From HGM13006 sp900757695 (lineage in GTDB: Bacteria > Bacillota > Clostridia > Oscillospirales > Oscillospiraceae), in contig CAUHNW010000006.1 in NCBI GenBank assembly GCA_959607825.1, positions 89,953 through 153,952 on the forward strand: a DNA stretch of 64,000 bases, read 5' to 3'. Position numbers and translations under genes: made by a program. Positions 1 through 7,665 of this stretch are shown piece after piece. The notes under the pieces are model-generated. The model searched no databases. It was not told the DNA's origin and worked only from the letters and a program-made list of their open reading frames with translations. The number at the start of each line of letters is the position of its first letter. Position 1 is the stretch's first letter.

Positions 1-6
1 TATGGC

Positions 7-35
7 TTTTCACGGGGGAATTTCTATGCTATAAT
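7..35 (+). promoter_or_regulatory. Sigma-A promoter, extended -10
   Basis: TTTTCA (7-12), 17 bp, TATAAT (30-35) with TGC just upstream. It serves the membrane protein starting at 131. The leader holds a perfect 9-bp inverted repeat (77-85 with 100-108). Confidence 0.7.
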
Positions 36-130
36 GACGAGGTTCACAATTGACGCGTGATGAAACATGACGCTATGACAGGCAAAAACTTCCGTTCCAT
101 TGCCTGTCCCCAGAAAGGAATCCTGTTTTT

Positions 131-754
131 ATGGCTTCAAACAATCAGAAAAAGCCCGAATTTTCCGCCCGCTCCGCCGATCCCAACGTGATGACCAGCA
201 CGGACTTCTCCTTTGTCCGGAAGCACTGGTATGTTGGCATCAAGGTACTGGCCCTCTATGCCATCTTTGCCATCCTCACCAGCTCCTTCTCCGTGCCTCT
301 GTGGGTCAACTGGACGGTTTCCATCATTCTGCTAATCCTCTGGGTGTACTTTGACTATACCGATATCTATAAGCTGGCCATGCGGGACTACAACGTGGTC
401 AAGTACGGGTATATTGAATATGACCCCAAGCGTGGCCTGAAGACCGGCCTGCTGGCCCAGATTCCCGGCCTTGTGTGCGTGCTGCTCATGTGTGTGCTGT
501 CTCTTGGCTCCGGCACATGGTCGGATCTGTTTTCTGTGCTGTGGCTGGTGTTCTATTCTCCCTTTGCGTCCTTCGTTGGGGCCATGAAGATGGCCATCAA
601 CACCTCCGTCTGGGGTTATATTCCCTTTTATCTGATCCCCATGCTGTTCCAGCCTGTGATCGGGTATCTGGCCTACAAAAACGGCTACAACAACAAGGGC
701 ATCTTCTATAAGCTCATCTATAAATCCCGCGACAAGGATAAGCGCCTGCGCTGA
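131..754 (+). CDS. Multi-pass membrane protein of unknown function
   Basis: A 207-residue protein with a polar N-terminus of about 30 residues, then several hydrophobic segments (roughly residues 33-52, 56-75, 110-130, 135-155 and 170-190) and a basic C-terminus ending KSRDKDKRLR. I do not recognise the family. The start follows AAAGGA at a rather long spacing of 11 nt. It has its own promoter upstream and a terminator-like hairpin directly downstream, so it looks monocistronic. No catalytic motif is visible. An integral membrane location is clear from the sequence; any role would be a guess. Confidence 0.8.
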   Translation: MASNNQKKPEFSARSADPNVMTSTDFSFVRKHWYVGIKVLALYAIFAILTSSFSVPLWVNWTVSIILLILWVYFDYTDIYKLAMRDYNVVKYGYIEYDPKRGLKTGLLAQIPGLVCVLLMCVLSLGSGTWSDLFSVLWLVFYSPFASFVGAMKMAINTSVWGYIPFYLIPMLFQPVIGYLAYKNGYNNKGIFYKLIYKSRDKDKRLR

Positions 755-768
755 GGCATAACCGTAAG

Positions 769-799
769 ACACCCTCATAGATTTTATGGGGGTGTTTTT
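769..799 (+). terminator. Hairpin with T-run abutting the cwlD start
   Basis: An 11-bp stem with one G-U pair (769-779 with 785-795) is followed by TTTTT ending one base before the cwlD ATG. The 3' arm also supplies the only Shine-Dalgarno-like stretch (GGGGGTG) for cwlD. Confidence 0.65.
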
Positions 800-1516
800 A
801 TGAAGCATGGGGAAGCCAGATTTCTATCCTGCATGTATGTGCTGTCGCTTCTGCTATTGGCGGGCTTTGCAGCCAACGGGCTCCGATCCGCTGCGGCGGT
901 TTCCGCAGAGACGGCGGTGCCTGTGGTCATTGTGCTGGACCCGGGGCACGGGGGCATGGACGGCGGCGCAGCCGGTGCCGATGGCACTTTGGAGAGCAGT
1001 CTGAACCTCTCCATTGCCCTGAAAACCGATGCCGTTCTGGGTCTGCTGGGGGAACAGACCCTGCTGACCCGTTCCACCGATGCCGATCTCTCAGGCCCAG
1101 AGGCCAAGACCATTTCCCAGAAGAAGGTTTCAGATATCCGCCGCCGGGTAGAAATCGTCAACAGTCAGGCCGGTGCCTTGCTGCTGAGCATCCACTGTAA
1201 CACCTACTCTGAGGAGAAATACCACGGCGCACAGGTATTTTATACCGGAACAGCGTCCAAAGCGCTGGCAGAGGTTCTCCAAGAGGCACTGCAAGCCCAT
1301 GTGGATCCCGGCAACACCCGAAAAGCAAAAACCATCTCGCCAGACGTATATCTCATGAAACACATTACGGCCCCGGGGGTGCTGCTGGAATGCGGCTTTC
1401 TCTCCAACCCGGCAGAACTGCGGAATCTGAAGGATCCCGGTTACCAAAACCGTCTGGCCGTGACCATCGCCGTCACTGCCGCAGGCTATCGGCCGGAGAA
1501 TTTCTCCGGGGTATAG
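800..1516 (+). CDS. cwlD: N-acetylmuramoyl-L-alanine amidase, CwlD type
   Basis: A 238-residue zinc amidase (Amidase_3 family). An N-terminal hydrophobic segment (residues 9-25) acts as signal or anchor. The zinc and catalytic residues are visible: H50 in LDPGHGG, E65, H132 in SIHCN, and E197 in ECGFLSN. Length and motif order match CwlD, which trims peptide side chains during spore cortex synthesis so that muramic-delta-lactam can be formed. The catalytic domain follows the signal directly, without cell-wall-binding repeats, which also fits CwlD. The ribosome-binding site lies in the 3' arm of the hairpin just upstream. radA follows after 28 nt. A vegetative amidase of the same fold is the main alternative. 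Confidence 0.85.
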   Translation: MKHGEARFLSCMYVLSLLLLAGFAANGLRSAAAVSAETAVPVVIVLDPGHGGMDGGAAGADGTLESSLNLSIALKTDAVLGLLGEQTLLTRSTDADLSGPEAKTISQKKVSDIRRRVEIVNSQAGALLLSIHCNTYSEEKYHGAQVFYTGTASKALAEVLQEALQAHVDPGNTRKAKTISPDVYLMKHITAPGVLLECGFLSNPAELRNLKDPGYQNRLAVTIAVTAAGYRPENFSGV

Positions 1517-1544
1517 GCCATTTATCCACGAAAGAGGACAAATT

Positions 1545-2912
1545 ATGAAAGAAAAAACCGTATTTTTCTGCACCTCCTGCGGAAACGAAACCATGAAGTG
1601 GCAGGGGCGCTGCCCTGCCTGCGGCCAGTGGAACACCATTGTGGAGCACAAAGCCGCTCCAAAGCCCAAAGGGGTTCCTGCCGCCGCTGTGAAAGCCGGC
1701 CCGCGCCGCAGTGCCCGGCCGCTTATGGAATTGGACACCACTGATGAGGTGCGCTTCTCCACGGGCATGACCGAGCTGGATCGTGTGCTGGGGGGCGGCG
1801 CCGTTCGGGGCTCTCTGGTATTGGTGGGCGGTGCACCGGGCATTGGAAAGTCCACGCTGCTTTTGCAGCTGTGCGACTATGTGTCCCGCAGCCTCAAGGT
1901 ATTGTATGTCTCCGGAGAGGAATCGGAGACCCAGCTGAAAATGCGTGCTGTACGCCTTGGAGTCTCCGGTGACGGGCTCTATGTGCTGTCGGAAACCGCC
2001 ATGGAGGACATTCTGGAGACCGTGGAAGAATTGGAGCCGGATGTGCTGGTGGTGGATTCCATCCAGACCCTCTATACCAGTGAGGGCACCTCCGCTCCGG
2101 GCAGCATTACTCAGGTAAAGGAGTGCACCATGACCCTGATGCATCTGGCCAAGGCCCGGGGCATCACGGTATTTGTGGTAGGGCATATCAATAAAGAAGG
2201 CTCTATTGCAGGCCCCAAGGTACTCGAGCACATGGTGGACTGCGTGCTCTACTTTGAAGGCGACCGCTCCACCTCCTATCGGCTGCTCAGTGCCGCCAAA
2301 AACCGCTTTGGCTCCACCAATGAATTAGGCGTCTTTGATATGCACGAGGGCGGTTTGAAAGAGGTCGAGAACCCCTCCGAAATGCTGCTGTCCGGCCGTC
2401 CCCTGAACGCCCCCGGCACCTGCGTGGCCTGTGCCATGGAGGGCACCCGTCCCATTCTGGCGGAAATTCAGGCGTTGGTGGTATCCTCCAGCTTTAATGT
2501 GCCCCGGCGTACCACCGACGGCTTTGACTTTAACCGGGCAACGCTTTTGATGGCGGTGCTGGACAAGCGGGGCGGTATGCGGCTTTCTGCCTGTGACGGA
2601 TATATCAACGTCATCGGCGGCCTTACCCTGTCGGAGCCTGCGGCGGATCTTCCGCTGATCCTTGCGCTGGCCTCCAGCTATCGGGACAAGGCCATTGCCA
2701 ACAACGTAGCCGCCATTGGCGAGGTGGGCCTCACCGGAGAGATCCGTGCCGTCAGCAATCTGGGGCTGCGTCTGGGTGAGCTGAGCCGACTGGGCTTTGA
2801 CCGGGTGCTGATCCCCCATCAGGGCAGCGCCAAGATCATCCCCCCGGAGGGTATGACCGTGGTACGGGTCAAAACCATTCGTCAGGCCATTGAAGAAGCT
2901 TTGGAGGAATGA
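1545..2912 (+). CDS. radA: DNA repair protein RadA
   Basis: A 455-residue protein with the complete RadA (Sms) architecture: an N-terminal C4 zinc finger (C9, C12, C23, C26), a RecA-like ATPase with Walker A GGAPGIGKST (95-104), the RadA-specific KNRFGSTNELG motif, and a C-terminal Lon-protease-like domain. RadA promotes branch migration and processing of recombination intermediates. The ATG follows GAGGACAAATT. It lies between cwlD and the two-component pair on the same strand with short gaps (28 nt before, 3 nt after), so it may be co-transcribed with both. Confidence 0.97.
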   Translation: MKEKTVFFCTSCGNETMKWQGRCPACGQWNTIVEHKAAPKPKGVPAAAVKAGPRRSARPLMELDTTDEVRFSTGMTELDRVLGGGAVRGSLVLVGGAPGIGKSTLLLQLCDYVSRSLKVLYVSGEESETQLKMRAVRLGVSGDGLYVLSETAMEDILETVEELEPDVLVVDSIQTLYTSEGTSAPGSITQVKECTMTLMHLAKARGITVFVVGHINKEGSIAGPKVLEHMVDCVLYFEGDRSTSYRLLSAAKNRFGSTNELGVFDMHEGGLKEVENPSEMLLSGRPLNAPGTCVACAMEGTRPILAEIQALVVSSSFNVPRRTTDGFDFNRATLLMAVLDKRGGMRLSACDGYINVIGGLTLSEPAADLPLILALASSYRDKAIANNVAAIGEVGLTGEIRAVSNLGLRLGELSRLGFDRVLIPHQGSAKIIPPEGMTVVRVKTIRQAIEEALEE

Positions 2913-2915
2913 CCC

Positions 2916-3596
2916 ATGACCCATCGAATTCTCATTGTGGAGGATGACCCGGTGATCGCCGGGGCCATGGCCGGAGCCATCTCCGGCTGGGGCCATCTGG
3001 CAGAGGTCGTCCACGATCTCCGGGACATCATGCCCGAGTTCACAGCCTTCGGGCCGCATCTGGTGCTGCTGGATATCTCGCTGCCCTTTTATGACGGCTA
3101 CCACTGGTGTCAGGAGATCCGCAAGGTCTCCAAGGTTCCCGTGATCTTCATTTCCTCCGCCTCCGAAAACCTCAATATCATCATGGCCATGAACATGGGC
3201 GGCAACGACTTTATCGCAAAGCCCTTTGACCTCAGTGTGCTTATGGCAAAGGTGCAGGCGCTGCTTCGCCGCACCTATGATTTTACCAATCAGCCCCTAC
3301 AGCCGGAAGCCCACGGGGCAGTCCTGCATACAGGCGATGCAAGCCTCAGCTATCAGGGAAAGAAAATCGAACTGAGCAAGAATGAATACCGGATTCTGGA
3401 GGCATTGATGGCCTGCCCCGGGGCCGTGGTCTCCCGGGATGACCTTATGGAAAAGCTTTGGGAAACGGACTGCTATGTGGACGAGAACACCCTTACAGTG
3501 AACATTGGCCGTCTGCGGAAAAAACTCGCCGCCGCCGGGCTTCATGACTTTATTGAGACGAAAAAGGGCATGGGCTATCTGATTCCCAAGGCCTGA
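2916..3596 (+). CDS. OmpR-family response regulator, BceR type
   Basis: 226 residues: a receiver domain with the phospho-acceptor D53 (LVLLDISLP) and the conserved K in AKPFD, then a winged-helix DNA-binding domain ending GMGYLIP. Together with the small-loop kinase that follows, it resembles BceR/YxdJ-type regulators, which activate bacitracin-type peptide-resistance ABC transporters. It starts 3 nt after radA, with GAGGAAT as ribosome-binding site. Its likely target is the operator at 6791-6829 in front of the BceAB-type genes, which carries the TTACA-N4-TGTAA element known for BceR-like regulators. Inducer and regulon are inferred, not seen. Confidence 0.88.
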   Translation: MTHRILIVEDDPVIAGAMAGAISGWGHLAEVVHDLRDIMPEFTAFGPHLVLLDISLPFYDGYHWCQEIRKVSKVPVIFISSASENLNIIMAMNMGGNDFIAKPFDLSVLMAKVQALLRRTYDFTNQPLQPEAHGAVLHTGDASLSYQGKKIELSKNEYRILEALMACPGAVVSRDDLMEKLWETDCYVDENTLTVNIGRLRKKLAAAGLHDFIETKKGMGYLIPKA

Positions 3597-3607
3597 AAGG
3601 ACGTATT

Positions 3608-4579
3608 ATGATTCACTGCTATCTGCGCCAATACCGGTTTGCACTGCTTTTTGCGCTGCTCACATGGTTCTCCTGCGCTGTGGTGCTGCTGCTCTCCGCT
3701 CTGCCGGTCACTCCGGTGATTTACGGGCTTGGACTGGGCGGGGCCGCAGGACTTGTAATGCTGGTTCTGGGGTATTTCCCCTATGCCAGGCGGTTAAAGC
3801 TGCTGCGGGAAATGGATCTGATGGATTCGCTGGAGCATCTTCCCAGCCCTCGTGGTCCGTTGGAGCAGCAGTATCAGGCCTTGCTCCGGCAGCTCTTTGA
3901 TGCCAAGGCGGCCGCCGTTTCCGCCCAGCAGCAGCGCTATGAGGAAACGCTGGACTATTTTACCCTCTGGGCCCATCAGATCAAAACGCCCATATCTGCC
4001 ATGGATCTGATCCTCCAATCCCGCCCCGATGCCGGGGAAATGAAGGGGGAGCTGTTTAAGGTGCAGCAGTATGTGTCCATGGCCCTGAACTATCTTCGGA
4101 TGGGGGAGGGGATCTCGGATTTTGTAATTCGGGAATGCCAGCTGGATGACATTCTGCGCACTGCTGTGCACACCTATGCGGGGCAGTTTATCCGTGCCAA
4201 GGTGCGCCTTCAATACGCCCCGGTAGAGACTACTGTGCTTACCGACGAAAAATGGCTGGAATTTGTGGTGGAACAGCTGCTGTCCAATGCCCTGAAATAT
4301 GCCCCTGGAGGAACCGTGACCATTTCCATGGAGGCTCCCGGCCTGCTGGCGATTACTGACGACGGTATCGGCATTGCGCCTGAGGATCTGCCCCGGATCT
4401 TTGAAAAGGGCTACACTGGGCTTAACGGCCGTCAGGTACGGAAAACCACCGGCATCGGTCTCTATCTCTGCCACGAGATTCTCTCCCGTTTGGGCCACCA
4501 TATTACAATCCGGTCCGCCCCGGGGCAGGGGACAACCGTTCTTCTGGACCTCCGGCGGGATACGCTGGAAATTGAATGA
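3608..4579 (+). CDS. Intramembrane-sensing histidine kinase, BceS type
   Basis: 323 residues. Two closely spaced transmembrane helices (about 10-31 and 38-56) with almost no extracellular loop are followed by a short linker, an H-box with H123 (LWAHQIKTPIS), an N-box (LLSNALKYAP) and G-boxes (DDGIGI, TGIGLYL). Kinases of this type cannot bind ligand themselves and read the state of a BceAB transporter. The gene follows the response regulator by 11 nt and is closed by a strong terminator. The partner transporter is not adjacent: psuK and psuG intervene. Confidence 0.88.
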   Translation: MIHCYLRQYRFALLFALLTWFSCAVVLLLSALPVTPVIYGLGLGGAAGLVMLVLGYFPYARRLKLLREMDLMDSLEHLPSPRGPLEQQYQALLRQLFDAKAAAVSAQQQRYEETLDYFTLWAHQIKTPISAMDLILQSRPDAGEMKGELFKVQQYVSMALNYLRMGEGISDFVIRECQLDDILRTAVHTYAGQFIRAKVRLQYAPVETTVLTDEKWLEFVVEQLLSNALKYAPGGTVTISMEAPGLLAITDDGIGIAPEDLPRIFEKGYTGLNGRQVRKTTGIGLYLCHEILSRLGHHITIRSAPGQGTTVLLDLRRDTLEIE

Positions 4580-4590
4580 TCCCTGTATCC

Positions 4591-4630
4591 ATGCGGGTAT
4601 GCTGAATTTCTCGGCATACCCGCATTTTTT
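4591..4630 (+). terminator. Rho-independent terminator after the kinase
   Basis: A perfect 12-bp stem (4591-4602 with 4614-4625), 11-nt loop, then a T-run. Confidence 0.9.
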
Positions 4631-4642
4631 ATGAAAACCCTC

Positions 4643-4671
4643 TTGACAATTGCGGCAGATGCGTGTAAACT
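4643..4671 (+). promoter_or_regulatory. Sigma-A promoter of psuK-psuG
   Basis: TTGACA (4643-4648), 17 bp, TAAACT (4666-4671); the psuK start lies about 40 nt downstream behind GGAGGTG. Confidence 0.8.
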
Positions 4672-4718
4672 AAGCATTAGATTACGGAATATAAACTTTT
4701 CTTTATGGAGGTGAAGCA

Positions 4719-5816
4719 ATGACCCAGCGTGAACGTCAAATTCTGCGGTGGATTGAGGAAAATCCCATGATCTCTCAGCAGGAGCTGGCCGAGAAGGCCG
4801 GTATCACCCGTTCCTCCGTGGCCGTTCATATTTCCAATCTCATGAAGAAGGGCTTTATCGCCGGGAAGGGCTACGTGCTCCGCTCCGGCACCTATGTGGT
4901 GGTGGTAGGCGGCGTCAACATGGACATTGGTGGAAAGAGCTTCGGTTCTCTCATTAATGGGGATTCCAACCCCGGCTCCGTCACCATGAGCGTAGGCGGC
5001 GTAGGGCGGAACATTGCCCACAACATCAGCCTTCTCGGCATGGATGCCCGGATGCTCAGTGCCGTTGGCGCTGACCTCTACGGCGAAAAGATCGCCGCCA
5101 CCTGTACCGCCTGCGGGCTGGATTTCAGCCGTGTGCGCACGGTGCCTGGCGCTTCCACCTCTACCTATGTCTATCTGGGCGGGCCGGACGGCGATATGGC
5201 TCTGGCCGTCAGCGACATGGAGGTATGCAGTGAGATCTCTCCTTCGTATCTGGAAAAGAACCTGACCCTGCTCAACGGCGCACAGCTGGTGGTCGTAGAT
5301 GCCAACATTCCTCAGGAATCCATTGAGTTTATCGCCGAGCATGTGACGCCGCCGATCTTTGCCGATCCGGTATCCGTTACAAAGGCCGCAAAGCTCAAGA
5401 GTGTGCTTGGAAAGCTCCACACCCTGAAGCCCAACCGATTGGAAGCGGAGCTGCTCTCGGATATCCCCATCCACAGTGACGAGGATCTCCGCCGGGCCGC
5501 ACAGGTTCTGCTGGATACGGGCCTGCATCGTGTCTTTATCTCTCTGGGCACCCGGGGCGTATTGGCGGCAGACCACAATGAAATGCTGGAGCTGCCCTGT
5601 TATCCCGTAAAGGTGAACAACGCCACCGGGGCAGGGGACGCCTTTGTGGCAGGGCTGGTATGGGCCTATCTTCAGGGCAGCGACCTGAGAAGGTCCACCA
5701 TGGCCGGTTCCGCGGCCTCCTCCATCTCCATTGAGGGGACGGAGACCATCAATGAAGCACTCACAGAAGAAGCATTACTTGCACGAATGAACGAAAATAT
5801 GGAGGTAATCGTATGA
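4719..5816 (+). CDS. psuK: Pseudouridine kinase with N-terminal HTH
   Basis: 365 residues: a winged helix-turn-helix (about 3-52; QQELAEKAGITRSSVAVHI) fused to a PfkB-family carbohydrate kinase. The kinase part has the N-terminal GGVNMD motif and the C-terminal anion-hole and base motif NATGAGDAFVAG. PfkB kinases paired with PsuG phosphorylate pseudouridine to pseudouridine 5'-phosphate. The stop overlaps the psuG ATG by 4 nt, so the two are translationally coupled. The HTH-PfkB arrangement is known in this family and suggests substrate-responsive autoregulation, which is inference. Another nucleoside as substrate is possible but unlikely given psuG. Confidence 0.9.
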   Translation: MTQRERQILRWIEENPMISQQELAEKAGITRSSVAVHISNLMKKGFIAGKGYVLRSGTYVVVVGGVNMDIGGKSFGSLINGDSNPGSVTMSVGGVGRNIAHNISLLGMDARMLSAVGADLYGEKIAATCTACGLDFSRVRTVPGASTSTYVYLGGPDGDMALAVSDMEVCSEISPSYLEKNLTLLNGAQLVVVDANIPQESIEFIAEHVTPPIFADPVSVTKAAKLKSVLGKLHTLKPNRLEAELLSDIPIHSDEDLRRAAQVLLDTGLHRVFISLGTRGVLAADHNEMLELPCYPVKVNNATGAGDAFVAGLVWAYLQGSDLRRSTMAGSAASSISIEGTETINEALTEEALLARMNENMEVIV

Positions 5817-6736
5817 ACATGAATCGTTTTCTGGACGTAAACCCCGAAGTCGCCGCTGCCGTTGCAGCCGGTAAGCCCGTTGTTGCCCTGGAGTCCACCA
5901 TCATCTCTCACGGCATGCCCTATCCCCAGAACGTAGAGACCGCTCTGAACGTAGAGAAGATCATCCGTGAGAACGGCGCAGTTCCCGCCACCATCGCCAT
6001 CATCGGCGGCCGCCTGAAGGCCGGTCTGACCCCTGAGGAGATCGAGTATTTCGGCAAGAAGGGGCAGGCCATTGCCAAGGCCAGCCGCCGTGACGTAGCT
6101 GCTCTGGTTGCCCGTGGCGAGGACGGCGCTACCACCGTTACCACCACCATGATGATCGCCCATATGGCCGGCATCAAGATCTTCGCCACCGGCGGCATCG
6201 GCGGTGTACACCGTGGCGCTGAGACCACCATGGACATCTCCGCCGACCTTGAAGAGCTGGCAAACACCCCCGTGATGGTGGTATGCGCCGGTGCAAAGTC
6301 CATTCTGGATCTGGGCCTGACGCTGGAGTATCTGGAGACCCATGGCGTTCCCGTCATTGGCTATGGCACCGACGAGCTTCCTGCCTTCTACACCCGGAAA
6401 TCCGGCTTCGGCGTAGACTATCGGATGGACACTCCCACTGAGCTGGCCAAGACCTTCCACGTACAGCATGAGCTGGGCCTCAAGGGCGGCATGCTGGTCA
6501 CCAACCCCATCCCCGAGGAGTATTCCATGGATCCTGCCGTCATCAACGGCGCCATTGATCAGGCCATTGCAGAAGCCAAGGAGCAGGGCATCCACGGCAA
6601 GGCTACCACTCCCTTCCTGCTGGCTAAGGTCAAGGAGCTTACCGGCGGCGACAGCCTGGATTCCAACATCCAGCTGGTCTACAACAACGCTGCGCTGGCT
6701 GCAAAAACCGCCTGCGAACTGTGCAAGATCGACTAA
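5813..6736 (+). CDS. psuG: Pseudouridine-5'-phosphate glycosidase
   Basis: 307 residues, the usual PsuG length. Recognised by ALESTIISHGMPYPQN near the N-terminus, the KASRRD segment, the TTVTTTMMIAHMAGI region, and FATGGIGGVHRG. PsuG reversibly cleaves the C-C glycosidic bond of pseudouridine 5'-phosphate to uracil and ribose 5-phosphate, a Mn-dependent reaction with a catalytic lysine. Coupled to psuK by a 4-nt overlap, the pair recycles pseudouridine from RNA turnover. A terminator-like hairpin follows. Codon use is more strongly biased to GCC/ATC/AAG than in neighbouring genes, consistent with higher expression. Confidence 0.96.
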   Translation: MNMNRFLDVNPEVAAAVAAGKPVVALESTIISHGMPYPQNVETALNVEKIIRENGAVPATIAIIGGRLKAGLTPEEIEYFGKKGQAIAKASRRDVAALVARGEDGATTVTTTMMIAHMAGIKIFATGGIGGVHRGAETTMDISADLEELANTPVMVVCAGAKSILDLGLTLEYLETHGVPVIGYGTDELPAFYTRKSGFGVDYRMDTPTELAKTFHVQHELGLKGGMLVTNPIPEEYSMDPAVINGAIDQAIAEAKEQGIHGKATTPFLLAKVKELTGGDSLDSNIQLVYNNAALAAKTACELCKID

Positions 6737-6748
6737 TCATCATAGACC

Positions 6749-6783
6749 AAGAGGGACAGTCCTATGGCTGCCCCTCTTATTTT
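6749..6783 (+). terminator. Terminator after psuG
   Basis: An 11-bp stem with one mismatch (6749-6759 with 6768-6778), followed by ATTTTC. Confidence 0.75.
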
Positions 6784-6790
6784 CTGCAAA

Positions 6791-6829
6791 CCTTACAAAA
6801 CTGTAAGGTTTCCCGCCATAACTGTAAGG
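6791..6829 (+). promoter_or_regulatory. BceR-type operator, main site plus half site
   Basis: CCTTACA-AAAC-TGTAAGG (6791-6808) is a perfect 7-bp inverted repeat containing TTACA-N4-TGTAA. A second TGTAAGG half site lies at 6823-6829, exactly 21 bp (two helical turns) downstream. A main-plus-secondary site layout is known for Bacillus BceR-like regulators. Confidence 0.8.
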
Positions 6830-6837
6830 CAAATCCA

Positions 6838-6866
6838 TGGCACGTCACACTGCACGATTGTATAAT
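6838..6866 (+). promoter_or_regulatory. Promoter of the BceAB-type transporter
   Basis: TATAAT (6861-6866) with only a weak -35 (TGGCAC, 6838-6843) at 17 bp, as expected of a promoter that needs the activator bound just upstream. Confidence 0.7.
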
Positions 6867-6900
6867 AAGGCCACAAACATGAAACAGGAGGAAAAATCCT

Positions 6901-7665
6901 ATGTCGATCCTTGAAGTAAGAAATCTCAGAAAGGTCTATACCACTCGCTTTGGCGGCAATAAGGTAGAAGCTCTGAGCAATGTGAATTTCTCTGTCTCTC
7001 AGGGCGAATATGTGGCCATTATGGGAGAAAGCGGCAGCGGCAAAACAACGCTCTTAAATATTCTGGCGGCGCTGGATCGTCCAACATCCGGTGAAGTGGT
7101 TCTGGACGGGAAGGAGCTGTCCCAGCTGAAGGACAAGGAGCTCTCCGGCTTCCGCCGGGATAACTTGGGCTTTGTGTTTCAGGACTTCAACCTGCTGGAC
7201 ACCTTCACCCTGGAGGACAACATCTATCTGCCTCTGGTGCTGTCCGGTATGGAATACTCGGAGATGAACGGACGCCTCAAAAATCTGGCCGCCAGCCTTG
7301 GTATCTCCGGACTGCTTAAAAAATACCCCTACGAAGTCTCCGGCGGACAAAAGCAGCGGGCCGCTGTGGCCCGGGCTCTAATCACCCAGCCCAAGCTGAT
7401 CCTTGCAGATGAGCCCACCGGTGCGCTGGATTCCCGCTCCACAGATGATCTTTTGAACCTGTTCCACAGCATCAATCAGACCGGGCAGACCATTGTTATG
7501 GTCACCCACTCCGCCCGGGCAGCCAGCCACGCCAGTCGGGTGCTGTTTATCCGGGATGGGCAGGTATTCCACCAGCTCTATCGGGCAGGGGAGAGCAGCG
7601 GCGCCTTTTATGAGACCATCTCCGACACCCTGACCATGCTTTTGAGGGGCGGTGAGCAGGCGTGA
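6901..7665 (+). CDS. ABC transporter ATP-binding protein, BceA type
   Basis: 254 residues with Walker A GESGSGKTT, Q-loop FQDFNLL, signature VSGGQKQRAA, Walker B LILADEPTGALDS and H-loop VTHS. It belongs to the MacB/LolD-like clade. FQDFNLLDTFT and the large permease partner are typical of BceA-type peptide-antibiotic resistance transporters. The ATG follows AGGAGG at 9 nt. The stop overlaps the permease GTG start by 4 nt. In this family the complex frees cell-wall lipid targets from peptide antibiotics and signals to the paired kinase. The actual drug cannot be read from sequence. Confidence 0.9.
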   Translation: MSILEVRNLRKVYTTRFGGNKVEALSNVNFSVSQGEYVAIMGESGSGKTTLLNILAALDRPTSGEVVLDGKELSQLKDKELSGFRRDNLGFVFQDFNLLDTFTLEDNIYLPLVLSGMEYSEMNGRLKNLAASLGISGLLKKYPYEVSGGQKQRAAVARALITQPKLILADEPTGALDSRSTDDLLNLFHSINQTGQTIVMVTHSARAASHASRVLFIRDGQVFHQLYRAGESSGAFYETISDTLTMLLRGGEQA

